The position numbers and the translations under genes are program-made. The notes beneath the pieces are model-generated. The model did no database searches, was not told where the DNA came from, and was given only the letters and a program-made list of their open reading frames with translations. From positions 1 through 41,959 of the forward strand of contig CAAGJJ010000038.1 in assembly GCA_900770165.1 (NCBI GenBank): DNA of 41,959 nucleotides, in the 5' to 3' direction. Below are positions 34,498-41,959 of this stretch, piece after piece (position 1 is the first letter of the stretch; each line of letters starts with the position of its first letter). Source of the DNA: Clostridia bacterium. GTDB taxonomy: Bacteria > Bacillota > Clostridia > Oscillospirales > Acutalibacteraceae.

Positions 34498-37425
34498 TTG
34501 AAGATAGGCTTAGACATAGGGTCAACAACAATTAAATGCGTTGTTTTAGATGAAAATAACAATATAATTTATAAAACTTATAACAGACACTATTCACAAA
34601 TAACACAAAAAACCGCAGATATTTTACAAAATCTTCTTAATACAATTCCCAATATTAAAACCTCATTGGTTGCAATATCTGGATCTGCTGGAATGGGTAT
34701 GGCAGACTCTTGCGGTGTTACTTTTATTCAAGAAGTTTATGCCACAAGAAAAGCCGCAAACACATTTATTCCAAATACCGACACAATTATAGAGCTTGGT
34801 GGAGAAGATGCCAAAATTTTATTTTTATCTGGTAGTATGGAAGTTAGGATGAATGGCACATGTGCAGGTGGGACAGGTGCTTTTATAGACCAAATGGCAA
34901 CGCTTTTAAACGTTCCAATAGATAAACTTAATGATTTATCTAAAGACAGTGAAAAAATATATACAATTGCTTCTAGATGCGGTGTTTTCGCAAAATCGGA
35001 TATACAACCTCTTTTAAACCAAGGAGCAAAAAAAAGCGATATCGCTGCAAGTATATTTCATGCTGTTGTGAACCAAACTGTAGCTGGACTTGCTCAAGGA
35101 CGTGAAATAAGTGGTAATATAGTATATCTTGGAGGCCCTCTCACATTTTTACCTGAGCTACGAAACAGTTTTGATAAAGCATTAAACACAAAAGGATTAT
35201 GTCCAGAAAATTCTTTATATTACGTTTCTTTAGGAGCTGCATTATGCGCAGATAAAATGATCGACTTTAATAAAACAATAGAGCTTATAAGAAATTACAA
35301 AGGCTCTGGAAATTTTGCATATAATCCACCCCTATTTAAAGATGAACAAGAATATAATGACTTTATTAAAAGACATGAAAAAAATTGTGTAAAATACTGC
35401 GATATATCTAAATATAAAGGTGATGCATATATTGGTATCGATGCAGGTTCTACTACAGTTAAAGCCGTTGTTTTAAGTAATAAAGATGAACTTTTATACT
35501 CTGAGTATTTGCCCAATAGTGGAAATCCTGTACCAATTGTAAAAGCATTCTTAGAAAATATATACACAAAGTACCCTAATATAAACATAGCCTCAAGCGC
35601 TGTTACAGGTTACGGTGAAGATATTATAAAAAATGCATTTAATATAGACTATGGTATTGTAGAAACCGTTGCACATCTTACTGCAGCAAAAAAATTCATG
35701 CCAAATGCTGAATTTGTAATTGATATAGGCGGACAAGATATAAAGTGCTTTAAAATACATAATGGCACAGTTGATAATATTTTTCTAAATGAAGCATGTT
35801 CTTCAGGATGTGGATCATTTTTACAAACATTTGCAAATACTTTAGGATATTCAATAGAAGATTTTTCTAAACTGGGTTTATTTGCAAAACACCCAGTTGA
35901 TCTTGGATCAAGATGTACAGTTTTTATGAATTCGTCTGTTAAGCAAGCACAAAAAGACGGTGCAACTATTGAAGATATTTCTGCTGGATTATCTTTAAGC
36001 GTTGTAAAAAATGCTCTTTATAAAGTTATAAGAGCGTCGTCTCCAGATGAACTAGGGAAAAATATAGTAGTTCAAGGTGGTACATTTTTAAATGACGCTG
36101 TTCTAAGAGCATTTGAATTAGAAATGAACACTAATGTAGTTAGATCTAATATATCTGGATTAATGGGGGCTTACGGGGCAGCAATCTATGCCAAAAGCCA
36201 AGATAATACTAAGAGTAATATTATTAACAAAGAAGAGCTAGTTAATTTTACACATAAAATAAAAGTTGCATCTTGTGGACTTTGCAATAATAAATGTAAA
36301 CTTACAATTAATACATTTGATAATGGTAGAAAATTTATTGGTGGAAATAAATGCGAAAAACCTGTTACAAAAAAGAGTTCCGATAATAGCTTAAACATTT
36401 ATGATTATAAAATTCATTTACTAGAAAATTATATGCACTCAAATGGAAATAGAGGTACTATAGGTTTGCCTTTAGGACTTAATATGTATGAACTTCTACC
36501 ATTTTGGAACAAATTCTTTTCAAAACTCGGATTTAAAGTTGTAACATCTCCATTTTCAAGCAGAAAACTATATATAAGCGGCCAACAAACTATTCCTTCA
36601 GATACTGTTTGTTTCCCTGCTAAACTTATGCATGGTCATGTAAAATATCTTATAAATAAAGGTGTTGACGCAATTTTTTATCCTTGCATGTCCTATAATC
36701 TAGATGAAGGTTTAGGGGACAACCATTATAATTGTCCTGTTGTTGCATATTATCCGGAAGTAATTTCAGCTAATATGAAGGAAGTTTCTAAAGTAAAATT
36801 TATAAACGATTACATTGGAATACATAGACCCAAAGATTTTCCTGTAAAAATGACAAATATCCTTTCAAAATATTTCCCTGGAATAAGCCTTAAAGAAATA
36901 CAAGTAGCGTCTAAAGCAGCATATTCCGAATATTATAAGTATCTTGAAGATATACGTTCTAGAGGAGAATATATTATCAAAGAGGCAAATAGGTTAAACA
37001 AAGAAATTATTGTTCTTTCTGGAAGGCCTTATCATGTTGACCCCGAAATAAACCATGGTATAGATAAACTCATTTCCAGTTATGGTATAGCTGTTATATC
37101 TGAAGACGTTGTGAGTTATCATATGGATAAATTTAAAACGTCTGTATTAAATCAATGGACCTATCATTCAAGATTATATGCAGCAGCAAAGTATATTGCC
37201 GATAAACCTAATATGAATTTAGTTCAACTAGTATCTTTCGGTTGTGGGGTTGATGCAATAACCACCGACGAAGTAAGAGATATACTTGAAAAATCTGGCA
37301 AAATATACACTCAAATAAAAATAGATGAAATTACTAATTTGGGTACAGTTAAAATAAGGTTAAGAAGCTTATTTGCAGCAACTAAAGCGCAGAAAAGAAA
37401 TCAAAAGCTCTATTCTAGAGTATAA
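34498..37425 (+). CDS. Tandem-ASKHA acyl-CoA dehydratase activase with DUF2229
   Basis: This is a large ATPase of the 2-hydroxyacyl-CoA dehydratase activator group (BadF/BcrA/HgdC type). Two actin-like domains are in tandem. The first has GLDIGSTTIK and iron-sulfur ligands C122 (NGTCAGGTGAF) and C161 (SRCGVF). The second has GIDAGSTTVK near 314-323 and ligands C434 (NEACSSGCGSF) and C473 (SRCTVF). Four more cysteines follow at about 594, 597, 601 and 620. The rest is DUF2229 (about 640-860). TTG at 34498 is chosen because GGGAGG lies seven bases before it. The partner gene begins a few bases downstream. It should pass electrons from a reductant to a partner at the cost of ATP; the target reaction is unknown. 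Confidence 0.88.
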   Translation: MKIGLDIGSTTIKCVVLDENNNIIYKTYNRHYSQITQKTADILQNLLNTIPNIKTSLVAISGSAGMGMADSCGVTFIQEVYATRKAANTFIPNTDTIIELGGEDAKILFLSGSMEVRMNGTCAGGTGAFIDQMATLLNVPIDKLNDLSKDSEKIYTIASRCGVFAKSDIQPLLNQGAKKSDIAASIFHAVVNQTVAGLAQGREISGNIVYLGGPLTFLPELRNSFDKALNTKGLCPENSLYYVSLGAALCADKMIDFNKTIELIRNYKGSGNFAYNPPLFKDEQEYNDFIKRHEKNCVKYCDISKYKGDAYIGIDAGSTTVKAVVLSNKDELLYSEYLPNSGNPVPIVKAFLENIYTKYPNINIASSAVTGYGEDIIKNAFNIDYGIVETVAHLTAAKKFMPNAEFVIDIGGQDIKCFKIHNGTVDNIFLNEACSSGCGSFLQTFANTLGYSIEDFSKLGLFAKHPVDLGSRCTVFMNSSVKQAQKDGATIEDISAGLSLSVVKNALYKVIRASSPDELGKNIVVQGGTFLNDAVLRAFELEMNTNVVRSNISGLMGAYGAAIYAKSQDNTKSNIINKEELVNFTHKIKVASCGLCNNKCKLTINTFDNGRKFIGGNKCEKPVTKKSSDNSLNIYDYKIHLLENYMHSNGNRGTIGLPLGLNMYELLPFWNKFFSKLGFKVVTSPFSSRKLYISGQQTIPSDTVCFPAKLMHGHVKYLINKGVDAIFYPCMSYNLDEGLGDNHYNCPVVAYYPEVISANMKEVSKVKFINDYIGIHRPKDFPVKMTNILSKYFPGISLKEIQVASKAAYSEYYKYLEDIRSRGEYIIKEANRLNKEIIVLSGRPYHVDPEINHGIDKLISSYGIAVISEDVVSYHMDKFKTSVLNQWTYHSRLYAAAKYIADKPNMNLVQLVSFGCGVDAITTDEVRDILEKSGKIYTQIKIDEITNLGTVKIRLRSLFAATKAQKRNQKLYSRV

Positions 37426-37454
37426 TGTAGTTCATGAAAGGGACGAAGACAACT

Positions 37455-38819
37455 ATGGCAAAACTAAAGCACGGTAAAGATGGGCGACTTCTGTTCACCA
37501 AAGAAATGAAAAATGAATATACAATCCTTCTACCTATGATGGCACCTATACATTTTAATTTAATAAGAAATGTTTTTACTCATTATGGATATAAAACAGT
37601 ATTACTTGATACAGAGGGACCAGAGATAGCTGCAACTGGATTAAAATATGTTCATAATGATACTTGTTACCCGGCAATTCTTGTTATAGGCCAATTTATA
37701 CATGCACTACAAAGTGGAAAATTCGATACATCGAAAACTGCATTAATGATTACACAAACAGGTGGAGGATGCAGAGCTTCTAATTATATACATTTATTAA
37801 GAAAAGCTCTTAAAAAATCTGGCTTTGAAAATGTTCCTGTAATATCTTTAAATTTATCTGGGCTTGAAAAAAACAGTGGGTTTAAACTTAGCTTTTCTAT
37901 GATAAGACGAATTGTTGCTGGTGTTGTTTATGGAGATGCATTAATGCTTTTAAACAACCAAATAAAGCCATATGAAATAAATAAAGGTGAAAGTGCTAAA
38001 TTAGTTGAAAATTGGATAGATAAATTAACCACTCAGCTTAACTCCGGAAAAGGATACACTAAAAATCAAATATCAAAAAATTTAGATTTAATTGTTGAAT
38101 CTTTTGCAAACATACCTATTTTAAAAATACCTAAAGTTAAGGTTGGTATTGTAGGAGAAATATACGTTAAATATTCTAGCCTAGGAAATAATGGACTGGA
38201 AAAATTTTTAGAAGAACAAGACTGTGAAGTTTCTGTACCAGGAATAATGAGTTTTGCCATTTTTAAAGTAGATAATAGACTTGAAGACATTAAACTTTAT
38301 GGTGGAAATAGTATAAAATATAAAACTATTAATCTTTTAATGAAATATCTTTTGGGCATTGAAGATATATTAATAAAATCTATTAAAAAACGTGCAGATA
38401 TATTTATTCCTCCATCGTACTACAACCATACAAAAGAACTAGTAAAAGGTGTCATTGGTTACGGTAGTAAAATGGGAGAAGGTTGGTTATTAACTGCAGA
38501 AATGTTAGAATTAACAGAATTAGGATATGAAAATATCGTATGTACACAGCCTTTTGGGTGTCTTCCTAATCATATATGTGGAAAAGGAATGATACGTAAA
38601 ATTAAATCTGTTGATGAAAGAGCAAATATAGTCACAATAGATTATGACCCTGGTGCTACAAAAGTTAATCAAGATAATCGAATTAAGCTAATGCTATCTG
38701 TTGCAAAAGAAAAGCTTTCAACAAATGAAGATAAATGTGTTGAAACCACAGAAGAGAAATCTGAAGTTTTTATCGCAGACCCTACTATAGCTTTAAAAAC
38801 TTATACAAAATCACATTAA
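37455..38819 (+). CDS. 2-hydroxyacyl-CoA dehydratase-like (HgdB-like) partner protein
   Basis: This protein of about 455 residues corresponds to the C-terminal part of the roughly 1,400-residue single-chain activase proteins of other Clostridia. Conserved segments are 'MAPIHFNLIRNVFTHYGY', 'NDTCYPAILVIGQ', 'TQTGGGCRASNY' and 'TQPFGCLPNHICGKGM', with cysteines suited to bind a cluster. It lies in another frame than the activase, 29 bp after its stop. ATG 37455 follows AAAGGGA at a slightly long distance; ATG 37434 is an alternative that adds seven residues. The two genes probably work as one complex. No typical dehydratase alpha/beta pair, CoA transferase or dehydrogenase is nearby. Confidence 0.82.
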   Translation: MAKLKHGKDGRLLFTKEMKNEYTILLPMMAPIHFNLIRNVFTHYGYKTVLLDTEGPEIAATGLKYVHNDTCYPAILVIGQFIHALQSGKFDTSKTALMITQTGGGCRASNYIHLLRKALKKSGFENVPVISLNLSGLEKNSGFKLSFSMIRRIVAGVVYGDALMLLNNQIKPYEINKGESAKLVENWIDKLTTQLNSGKGYTKNQISKNLDLIVESFANIPILKIPKVKVGIVGEIYVKYSSLGNNGLEKFLEEQDCEVSVPGIMSFAIFKVDNRLEDIKLYGGNSIKYKTINLLMKYLLGIEDILIKSIKKRADIFIPPSYYNHTKELVKGVIGYGSKMGEGWLLTAEMLELTELGYENIVCTQPFGCLPNHICGKGMIRKIKSVDERANIVTIDYDPGATKVNQDNRIKLMLSVAKEKLSTNEDKCVETTEEKSEVFIADPTIALKTYTKSH

Positions 38820-38826
38820 TAAATTT

Positions 38827-38853
38827 GTCGGGTATAATTTTTATACTCGACTT
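38827..38853 (+). terminator. Terminator of the activase pair
   Basis: GTCGGGTATAA (38827-38837) and TTATACTCGAC (38841-38851) form an 11-bp stem soon after the stop. The tail TTATTGATTTT is only moderately T-rich. Confidence 0.6.
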
Positions 38854-38967
38854 ATTGATTTTAAGAATAATATAAAATTTGACATTTATCTTTACTAAAG
38901 AATAGTATAATGTACTAATATATAAACAATTTTATATTAAATTTTAGATCTTAACTGGAGGATAAAT

Positions 38968-39471
38968 ATGAGTTTTAAAGAAATTAACGTTAAAGATCTT
39001 TGCAGTAACCCCTTTAAATTAATTGGTGACGATTGGATGCTAATAACTGCAGGAAATGAAAAAAAATTTAATACCATGACTGCCAGCTGGGGTGGTGTTG
39101 GCGTATTATGGAATAAAAATGTAACTTTTGCTTTTGTACGTCCACAAAGATATACATTTGAATTCCTTGAAAAAGAAGATTACTATACCCTAACCTTTTA
39201 TAATAAAGAATACAAACAATCGCTTGTAACTTGTGGGCAAAAATCTGGTAGAGACTGCGATAAAATAAAGGAAGCTGGGCTTACCGTCGATTTTTCTGAA
39301 AAAGCTCCATTTTTTAAAGAGGCCAATATTATTTTAGTGTGCCATAAATTACATGAACAATTTATAGATCCTAATTGCTTTGTAGATACAAGTATAGAAG
39401 ATTCTTACCCTAATAAAGACTACCATAAAGTTTTTATTGGTGATATTGTTAAAGCTCTGGTGAAAGATTAG
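38968..39471 (+). CDS. Flavin reductase-like FMN-binding protein
   Basis: This 167-residue protein resembles the flavin reductase (DIM6/NTAB) family with a split-barrel FMN fold. Conserved patterns are 'WMLITAGNEKKFNTMTASWGGVGVLWNKNVTFAFVRPQRYT' (about 24-64), where the TMTASWG segment contacts FMN phosphate, and 'FYNKEYKQSLVTCGQKSGRD' (about 81-100). It probably reduces free flavin or serves as an FMN-dependent reductase; the electron acceptor is unknown. The ATG follows TGGAGG. The next gene begins directly after its stop. Upstream lies TTGACA (38879) and TATAAT (38906), but a 21-base spacer makes that promoter doubtful. Confidence 0.87.
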   Translation: MSFKEINVKDLCSNPFKLIGDDWMLITAGNEKKFNTMTASWGGVGVLWNKNVTFAFVRPQRYTFEFLEKEDYYTLTFYNKEYKQSLVTCGQKSGRDCDKIKEAGLTVDFSEKAPFFKEANIILVCHKLHEQFIDPNCFVDTSIEDSYPNKDYHKVFIGDIVKALVKD

Positions 39472-40206
39472 ATGTGTAAAACTGTACTAATAACTGGTGC
39501 ATCGAGAGGCATTGGAAAAGAAACAGCTATTCTTTTTGCTAAATCTGGTTATAATGTAATAATTAATTATTTAAATTCTGAATCTTCTGCTGTTGCACTT
39601 TGTAAACAATTATCTTTATATAAAATTAAAAGCATTGCAATTAAAGCTAACGTTTCTGACTCTACACAAGTTAGAAAAATGGTAGAAACAGCGAAAAATG
39701 AGTTTGGAAAAATAGATGTTCTTGTAAACAATGCAGGTATAGCACAGCAAAAACTTTTTACAGATATATCTGAACAAGATTGGGACCAAATGTTTAACAT
39801 TAATATTAAAGGAATGTACAATTGCTGCAAAGAAGTTGTTCCTTTAATGGTTCATGAAAAAAACGGTAAAATTATTAATGTTTCATCTATATGGGGTATT
39901 ACTGGTGCATCGTGTGAAGTACACTATTCTGCTTCTAAAGCTGCTGTAATAGGGTTTACAAAAGCTTTAGCCAAAGAATTAGGGCCTTCTAATATAAATG
40001 TAAACTGTGTTGCTCCAGGTATTATAGATACCGATATGAATAATTGTATTGACGAAAAGACATTAGACATTTTAAAAGATGAAACCCCTTTAGGAACTAT
40101 AGGTACATGTAATGATATTGCACAAACTATTTTATTTTTAGCAAGTAATAATGCTTCATTTATTACCGGGCAAGTAATAAGCCCTAATGGTGGATTTACT
40201 ATATAG
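39472..40206 (+). CDS. SDR oxidoreductase, FabG/YmfI-like
   Basis: This classical short-chain dehydrogenase has 244 residues. The nucleotide site is TGASRGIG (8-15), NNAG is at 86-89, and the catalytic set is N111, S139, Y152 and K156 (YSASK). It resembles both FabG-type ketoacyl reductases and the YmfI group that reduces 5-aminopentanone on elongation factor P. No EF-P or fatty-acid gene is close by, so I leave the function open. The ATG touches the stop codon of the flavin reductase-like gene, and the two are clearly cotranscribed. Its binding site (AAAGATTAG region) is weak, so translation coupling is likely. Confidence 0.88.
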   Translation: MCKTVLITGASRGIGKETAILFAKSGYNVIINYLNSESSAVALCKQLSLYKIKSIAIKANVSDSTQVRKMVETAKNEFGKIDVLVNNAGIAQQKLFTDISEQDWDQMFNINIKGMYNCCKEVVPLMVHEKNGKIINVSSIWGITGASCEVHYSASKAAVIGFTKALAKELGPSNINVNCVAPGIIDTDMNNCIDEKTLDILKDETPLGTIGTCNDIAQTILFLASNNASFITGQVISPNGGFTI

Positions 40207-40252
40207 AAAAAAGCTTTTTACCTTTTATATATAATGGTAAAAAGCTTTTTTG
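40207..40252. terminator. Strong bidirectional terminator
   Basis: AAAAAAGCTTTTTACC and GGTAAAAAGCTTTTTT form a 16-bp stem with a 13-base loop directly after the SDR stop, between it and the convergent serine hydrolase gene. Confidence 0.85.
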
Positions 40253-40311
40253 TTTACATAAAATAATATTTTCTTATTTTATATCACAAATATACTTATT
40301 CTTAATTGTTT

Positions 40312-41802
40312 TTAGTAACAAGGTATTAACTCGCTGTGAATTAATGTTGCCTTTATAACCTTTCCATTTTTAACCGTAAAATATACTTTACTCTTATACT
40401 CTTCCTGTAACTGGTTACAAGATATATCCATATAAAGATATGGCCTTATTTGTTTGAACAATATTGTTCTTTCACCGTTATCTATCTTTATAATATTTTC
40501 CTCATTAGATGTAATTTTAAATACAGTTGGTGGCTCCCCTTCTCCATGGAATCTTCCTCTTGAATTAAAATATTCTCCTACTACATCTTTAGAGCTAGGT
40601 AACTCAGATACATTTTCAACTGGAGTTTCGTAATTACTACCAGTAATTTCTCTAGCAAGTCCCCTTGTAACGGCATATGCTTCTCCTTCATTTGCTAACG
40701 ATATAATAGCAAAATGAGTCTCTGGATTAATTACAAATTGAGAAGTAAATCCATCAACTTGGCCACTGTGCCCAATACCTACATAGCTTCCACTTGAACC
40801 CCAAAAACCATGGTGCATAGAGAAAATTTCTTCTCCTTCAATCGTCTCGTAAGATCTTGAAAACATTTCTTCTAAAGTTGAATTAGAATTAAATAAAGGT
40901 GATTTTTCTCCTTCTTTAGGCATTAAAGCCTTAGCAAATAAAGCTAAATCCTCTACTGTACCAACCGCAGAACCTGATGGATATAACCAGTTGCTACGAT
41001 AAACATTCTCTTCTTCAAATTTTCCCTCACTAATATATTTATAACCTTTTGCTTTATATATCATCAATTCTTCTACAGGATTTTTTTCAGGATAAAAAAC
41101 ATTCATAGAACATGGTTTAAAAATATTTTCTTCAACATATTTATAAAAATCCATATTTGTAATGCATTCAATAATATACGCAGCCAGATTAGTTCCATAA
41201 TTACTATAACTACGAATAGTTCCCTCATCAAAACATTGTTCTACATCATAAAAATCTGCAACTGCTTTTCCAATAGAACCTGCATTACTATCGGCTAATT
41301 CACCTAAACTAGAAGTCGCTGCATCAAATCCAGCATCGTGATTCATTAAATTTAACATAGTAATTTTAGAATTACACTTACATTTTACAGGATATCCATT
41401 TGGTAAATACTCTCTTATATCTTTATTTAAATCCAATTTATTTTGTTCGACCAATTGCATAGCCGAAACCCAAATAAACATTTTCCCTATTGATCCATAA
41501 TTAAAAATTGTTTTTTCAGGAAATACTGGTTCCATATTATTTATATCAGACATACCATAACCATTAGTATAAACAATATCACCATTTTCAATAATAGCGA
41601 CAGCGGCACCTGGAGTATAAGAGGGAATAAAAGGATTGAGAAAAGTATCAACTTTTTCTGACAAATTGGTATTTTTCTCACCACTCGACAAATAGGGAGA
41701 TTCTTTTGAATACCCTTTAATGTCAACAAAAATTGAAACAGAAATCCCAGCAAGCATAACAATACTCAAAGTTATTAAAGATAAACGATTTTTAATAAAC
41801 AT
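40312..41802 (-). CDS. Class C beta-lactamase-like serine hydrolase, membrane-anchored
   Basis: This extracytoplasmic serine hydrolase has the penicillin-binding fold. One N-terminal segment (about 7-26) anchors or exports it. The active-site motifs are complete: S104-I-G-K107, Y199-S-N201, and H345-S-G347 in place of the usual KTG triad. The last 100 residues form an extra C-terminal domain (about 395-496). Relatives include esterases, D-aminopeptidases and peptidoglycan-acting enzymes, so antibiotic resistance should not be assumed. The ATG has an AAAGGAGA site. It follows the rRNA operon terminator on the same strand and stands alone. Confidence 0.88.
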   Translation of the reverse strand: MFIKNRLSLITLSIVMLAGISVSIFVDIKGYSKESPYLSSGEKNTNLSEKVDTFLNPFIPSYTPGAAVAIIENGDIVYTNGYGMSDINNMEPVFPEKTIFNYGSIGKMFIWVSAMQLVEQNKLDLNKDIREYLPNGYPVKCKCNSKITMLNLMNHDAGFDAATSSLGELADSNAGSIGKAVADFYDVEQCFDEGTIRSYSNYGTNLAAYIIECITNMDFYKYVEENIFKPCSMNVFYPEKNPVEELMIYKAKGYKYISEGKFEEENVYRSNWLYPSGSAVGTVEDLALFAKALMPKEGEKSPLFNSNSTLEEMFSRSYETIEGEEIFSMHHGFWGSSGSYVGIGHSGQVDGFTSQFVINPETHFAIISLANEGEAYAVTRGLAREITGSNYETPVENVSELPSSKDVVGEYFNSRGRFHGEGEPPTVFKITSNEENIIKIDNGERTILFKQIRPYLYMDISCNQLQEEYKSKVYFTVKNGKVIKATLIHSELIPCY

Positions 41803-41839
41803 AAAAGAGAAATCTCCTTTAAGAATATTTTTTTAATAA

Positions 41840-41869
41840 TAAAAAAAATCCCCACCAAAAGTGGAGATA
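41840..41869 (-). terminator. rRNA operon terminator
   Basis: On the minus strand ATCTCCAC (41861-41868) and GTGGGGAT (41848-41855) form an 8-bp stem around TTTTG, followed by eight T. It lies about 55 bp past the 23S rRNA end. Confidence 0.85.
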
Positions 41870-41920
41870 TATCCGAACGCCCTGAAAACTGAATAAAGGA
41901 GAAGGAGAAAAAAGACACAA

Positions 41921-41959
41921 TGGTCAAGCCCTCGACCAATTAGTACTGCCAAGCTGAAC
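41921..41959 (-). rRNA. rrl: 23S ribosomal RNA, 3' end (partial)
   Basis: Read on the minus strand, the last 39 bases end with the conserved 23S 3' terminus: a GGCAGTACTAAT segment, then GGTCGAGGGCTTGACCA. The rest of the gene lies beyond the right edge. Between this end and the terminator no 5S rRNA or tRNA can be seen. Confidence 0.9.

Noticed and set aside
37423..37457. Frameshift splitting a single activase gene
   Set aside because: The first gene ends with its own stop, and the second has its own ATG and binding site. No short slip would join the frames without losing sequence on both sides, so a natural split is more likely than an error, though sequencing confirmation would settle it.
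38879..38911. Vegetative promoter TTGACA/TATAAT before the flavin reductase-like gene
   Set aside because: Both boxes are perfect, but the spacer is 21 bases, so I did not list it as a promoter.
1..41959. CRISPR arrays, IS elements, prophage or plasmid genes
   Set aside because: No regularly spaced repeat array, transposase, integrase or phage structural gene is present.

Overview
The window looks like a chromosomal segment of a spore-forming, anaerobic low-GC Firmicute of class Clostridia. The evidence is a strongly AT-rich sequence, Firmicute-type ribosome binding sites, frequent TTG/GTG starts, spoVAD and ytaF (sporulation), a six-subunit Rnf complex, a PucR/CdaR-type regulator and a double-domain acyl-CoA dehydratase activase. 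I see no phage, IS element, CRISPR array or conjugative gene. It reads as conserved core chromosome with a few poorly characterised conserved gene sets. Percent GC was not computed.

Left part (1-8.7 kb, nearly all minus strand). After RNA hairpins at the left edge comes a cell-division and wall cluster transcribed leftward: ftsE-ftsX-M23 peptidase (EnvC-like)-S41/CtpA protease. Then come a PucR/CdaR-type regulator, an rRNA pseudouridine synthase, a DUF4830 lipoprotein-like or membrane-anchored protein and a Na+-dependent NSS transporter.

Respiratory block (8.9-16.0 kb, minus). One long operon runs apbE-like flavin transferase, NusG-domain-II protein, Gx transporter, rnfC-D-G-E-A-B. The flavin transferase probably charges the RnfD and RnfG subunits with covalent FMN. 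Two stacked terminators close the operon.

RNA and translation block (16.2-21.8 kb, plus). rpsO sits behind a structured leader, and pnp follows after a long structured interval. An M16 peptidase and glycyl-tRNA synthetase come next.

Mixed block (21.9-30 kb). It holds a small XRE regulator with three direct repeats in front of two small TM2-domain genes, a GGGtGRT protein paired with a NifU-like scaffold (minus), an FAD-dependent oxidoreductase, YtaF (minus) and a SERCA-like Ca2+ ATPase.

Right part (29.9-41.9 kb). It contains a CrtO-like acyltransferase, rsmE, a solitary spoVAD, a CapD-type nucleotide-sugar dehydratase (minus), an activase plus dehydratase-like gene pair, a flavin reductase-like gene with an SDR, a class C beta-lactamase-like serine hydrolase (minus), and the 3' end of a 23S rRNA gene (minus) whose operon seems to end without a 5S gene.

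The strongest leads for undescribed biology are the GGGtGRT/NifU-like pair, the orphan tandem-ASKHA activase with its separate dehydratase-like partner, the accessory genes at the head of the Rnf operon with the cysteine tail of RnfE, and the XRE/TM2 locus with triple repeats.
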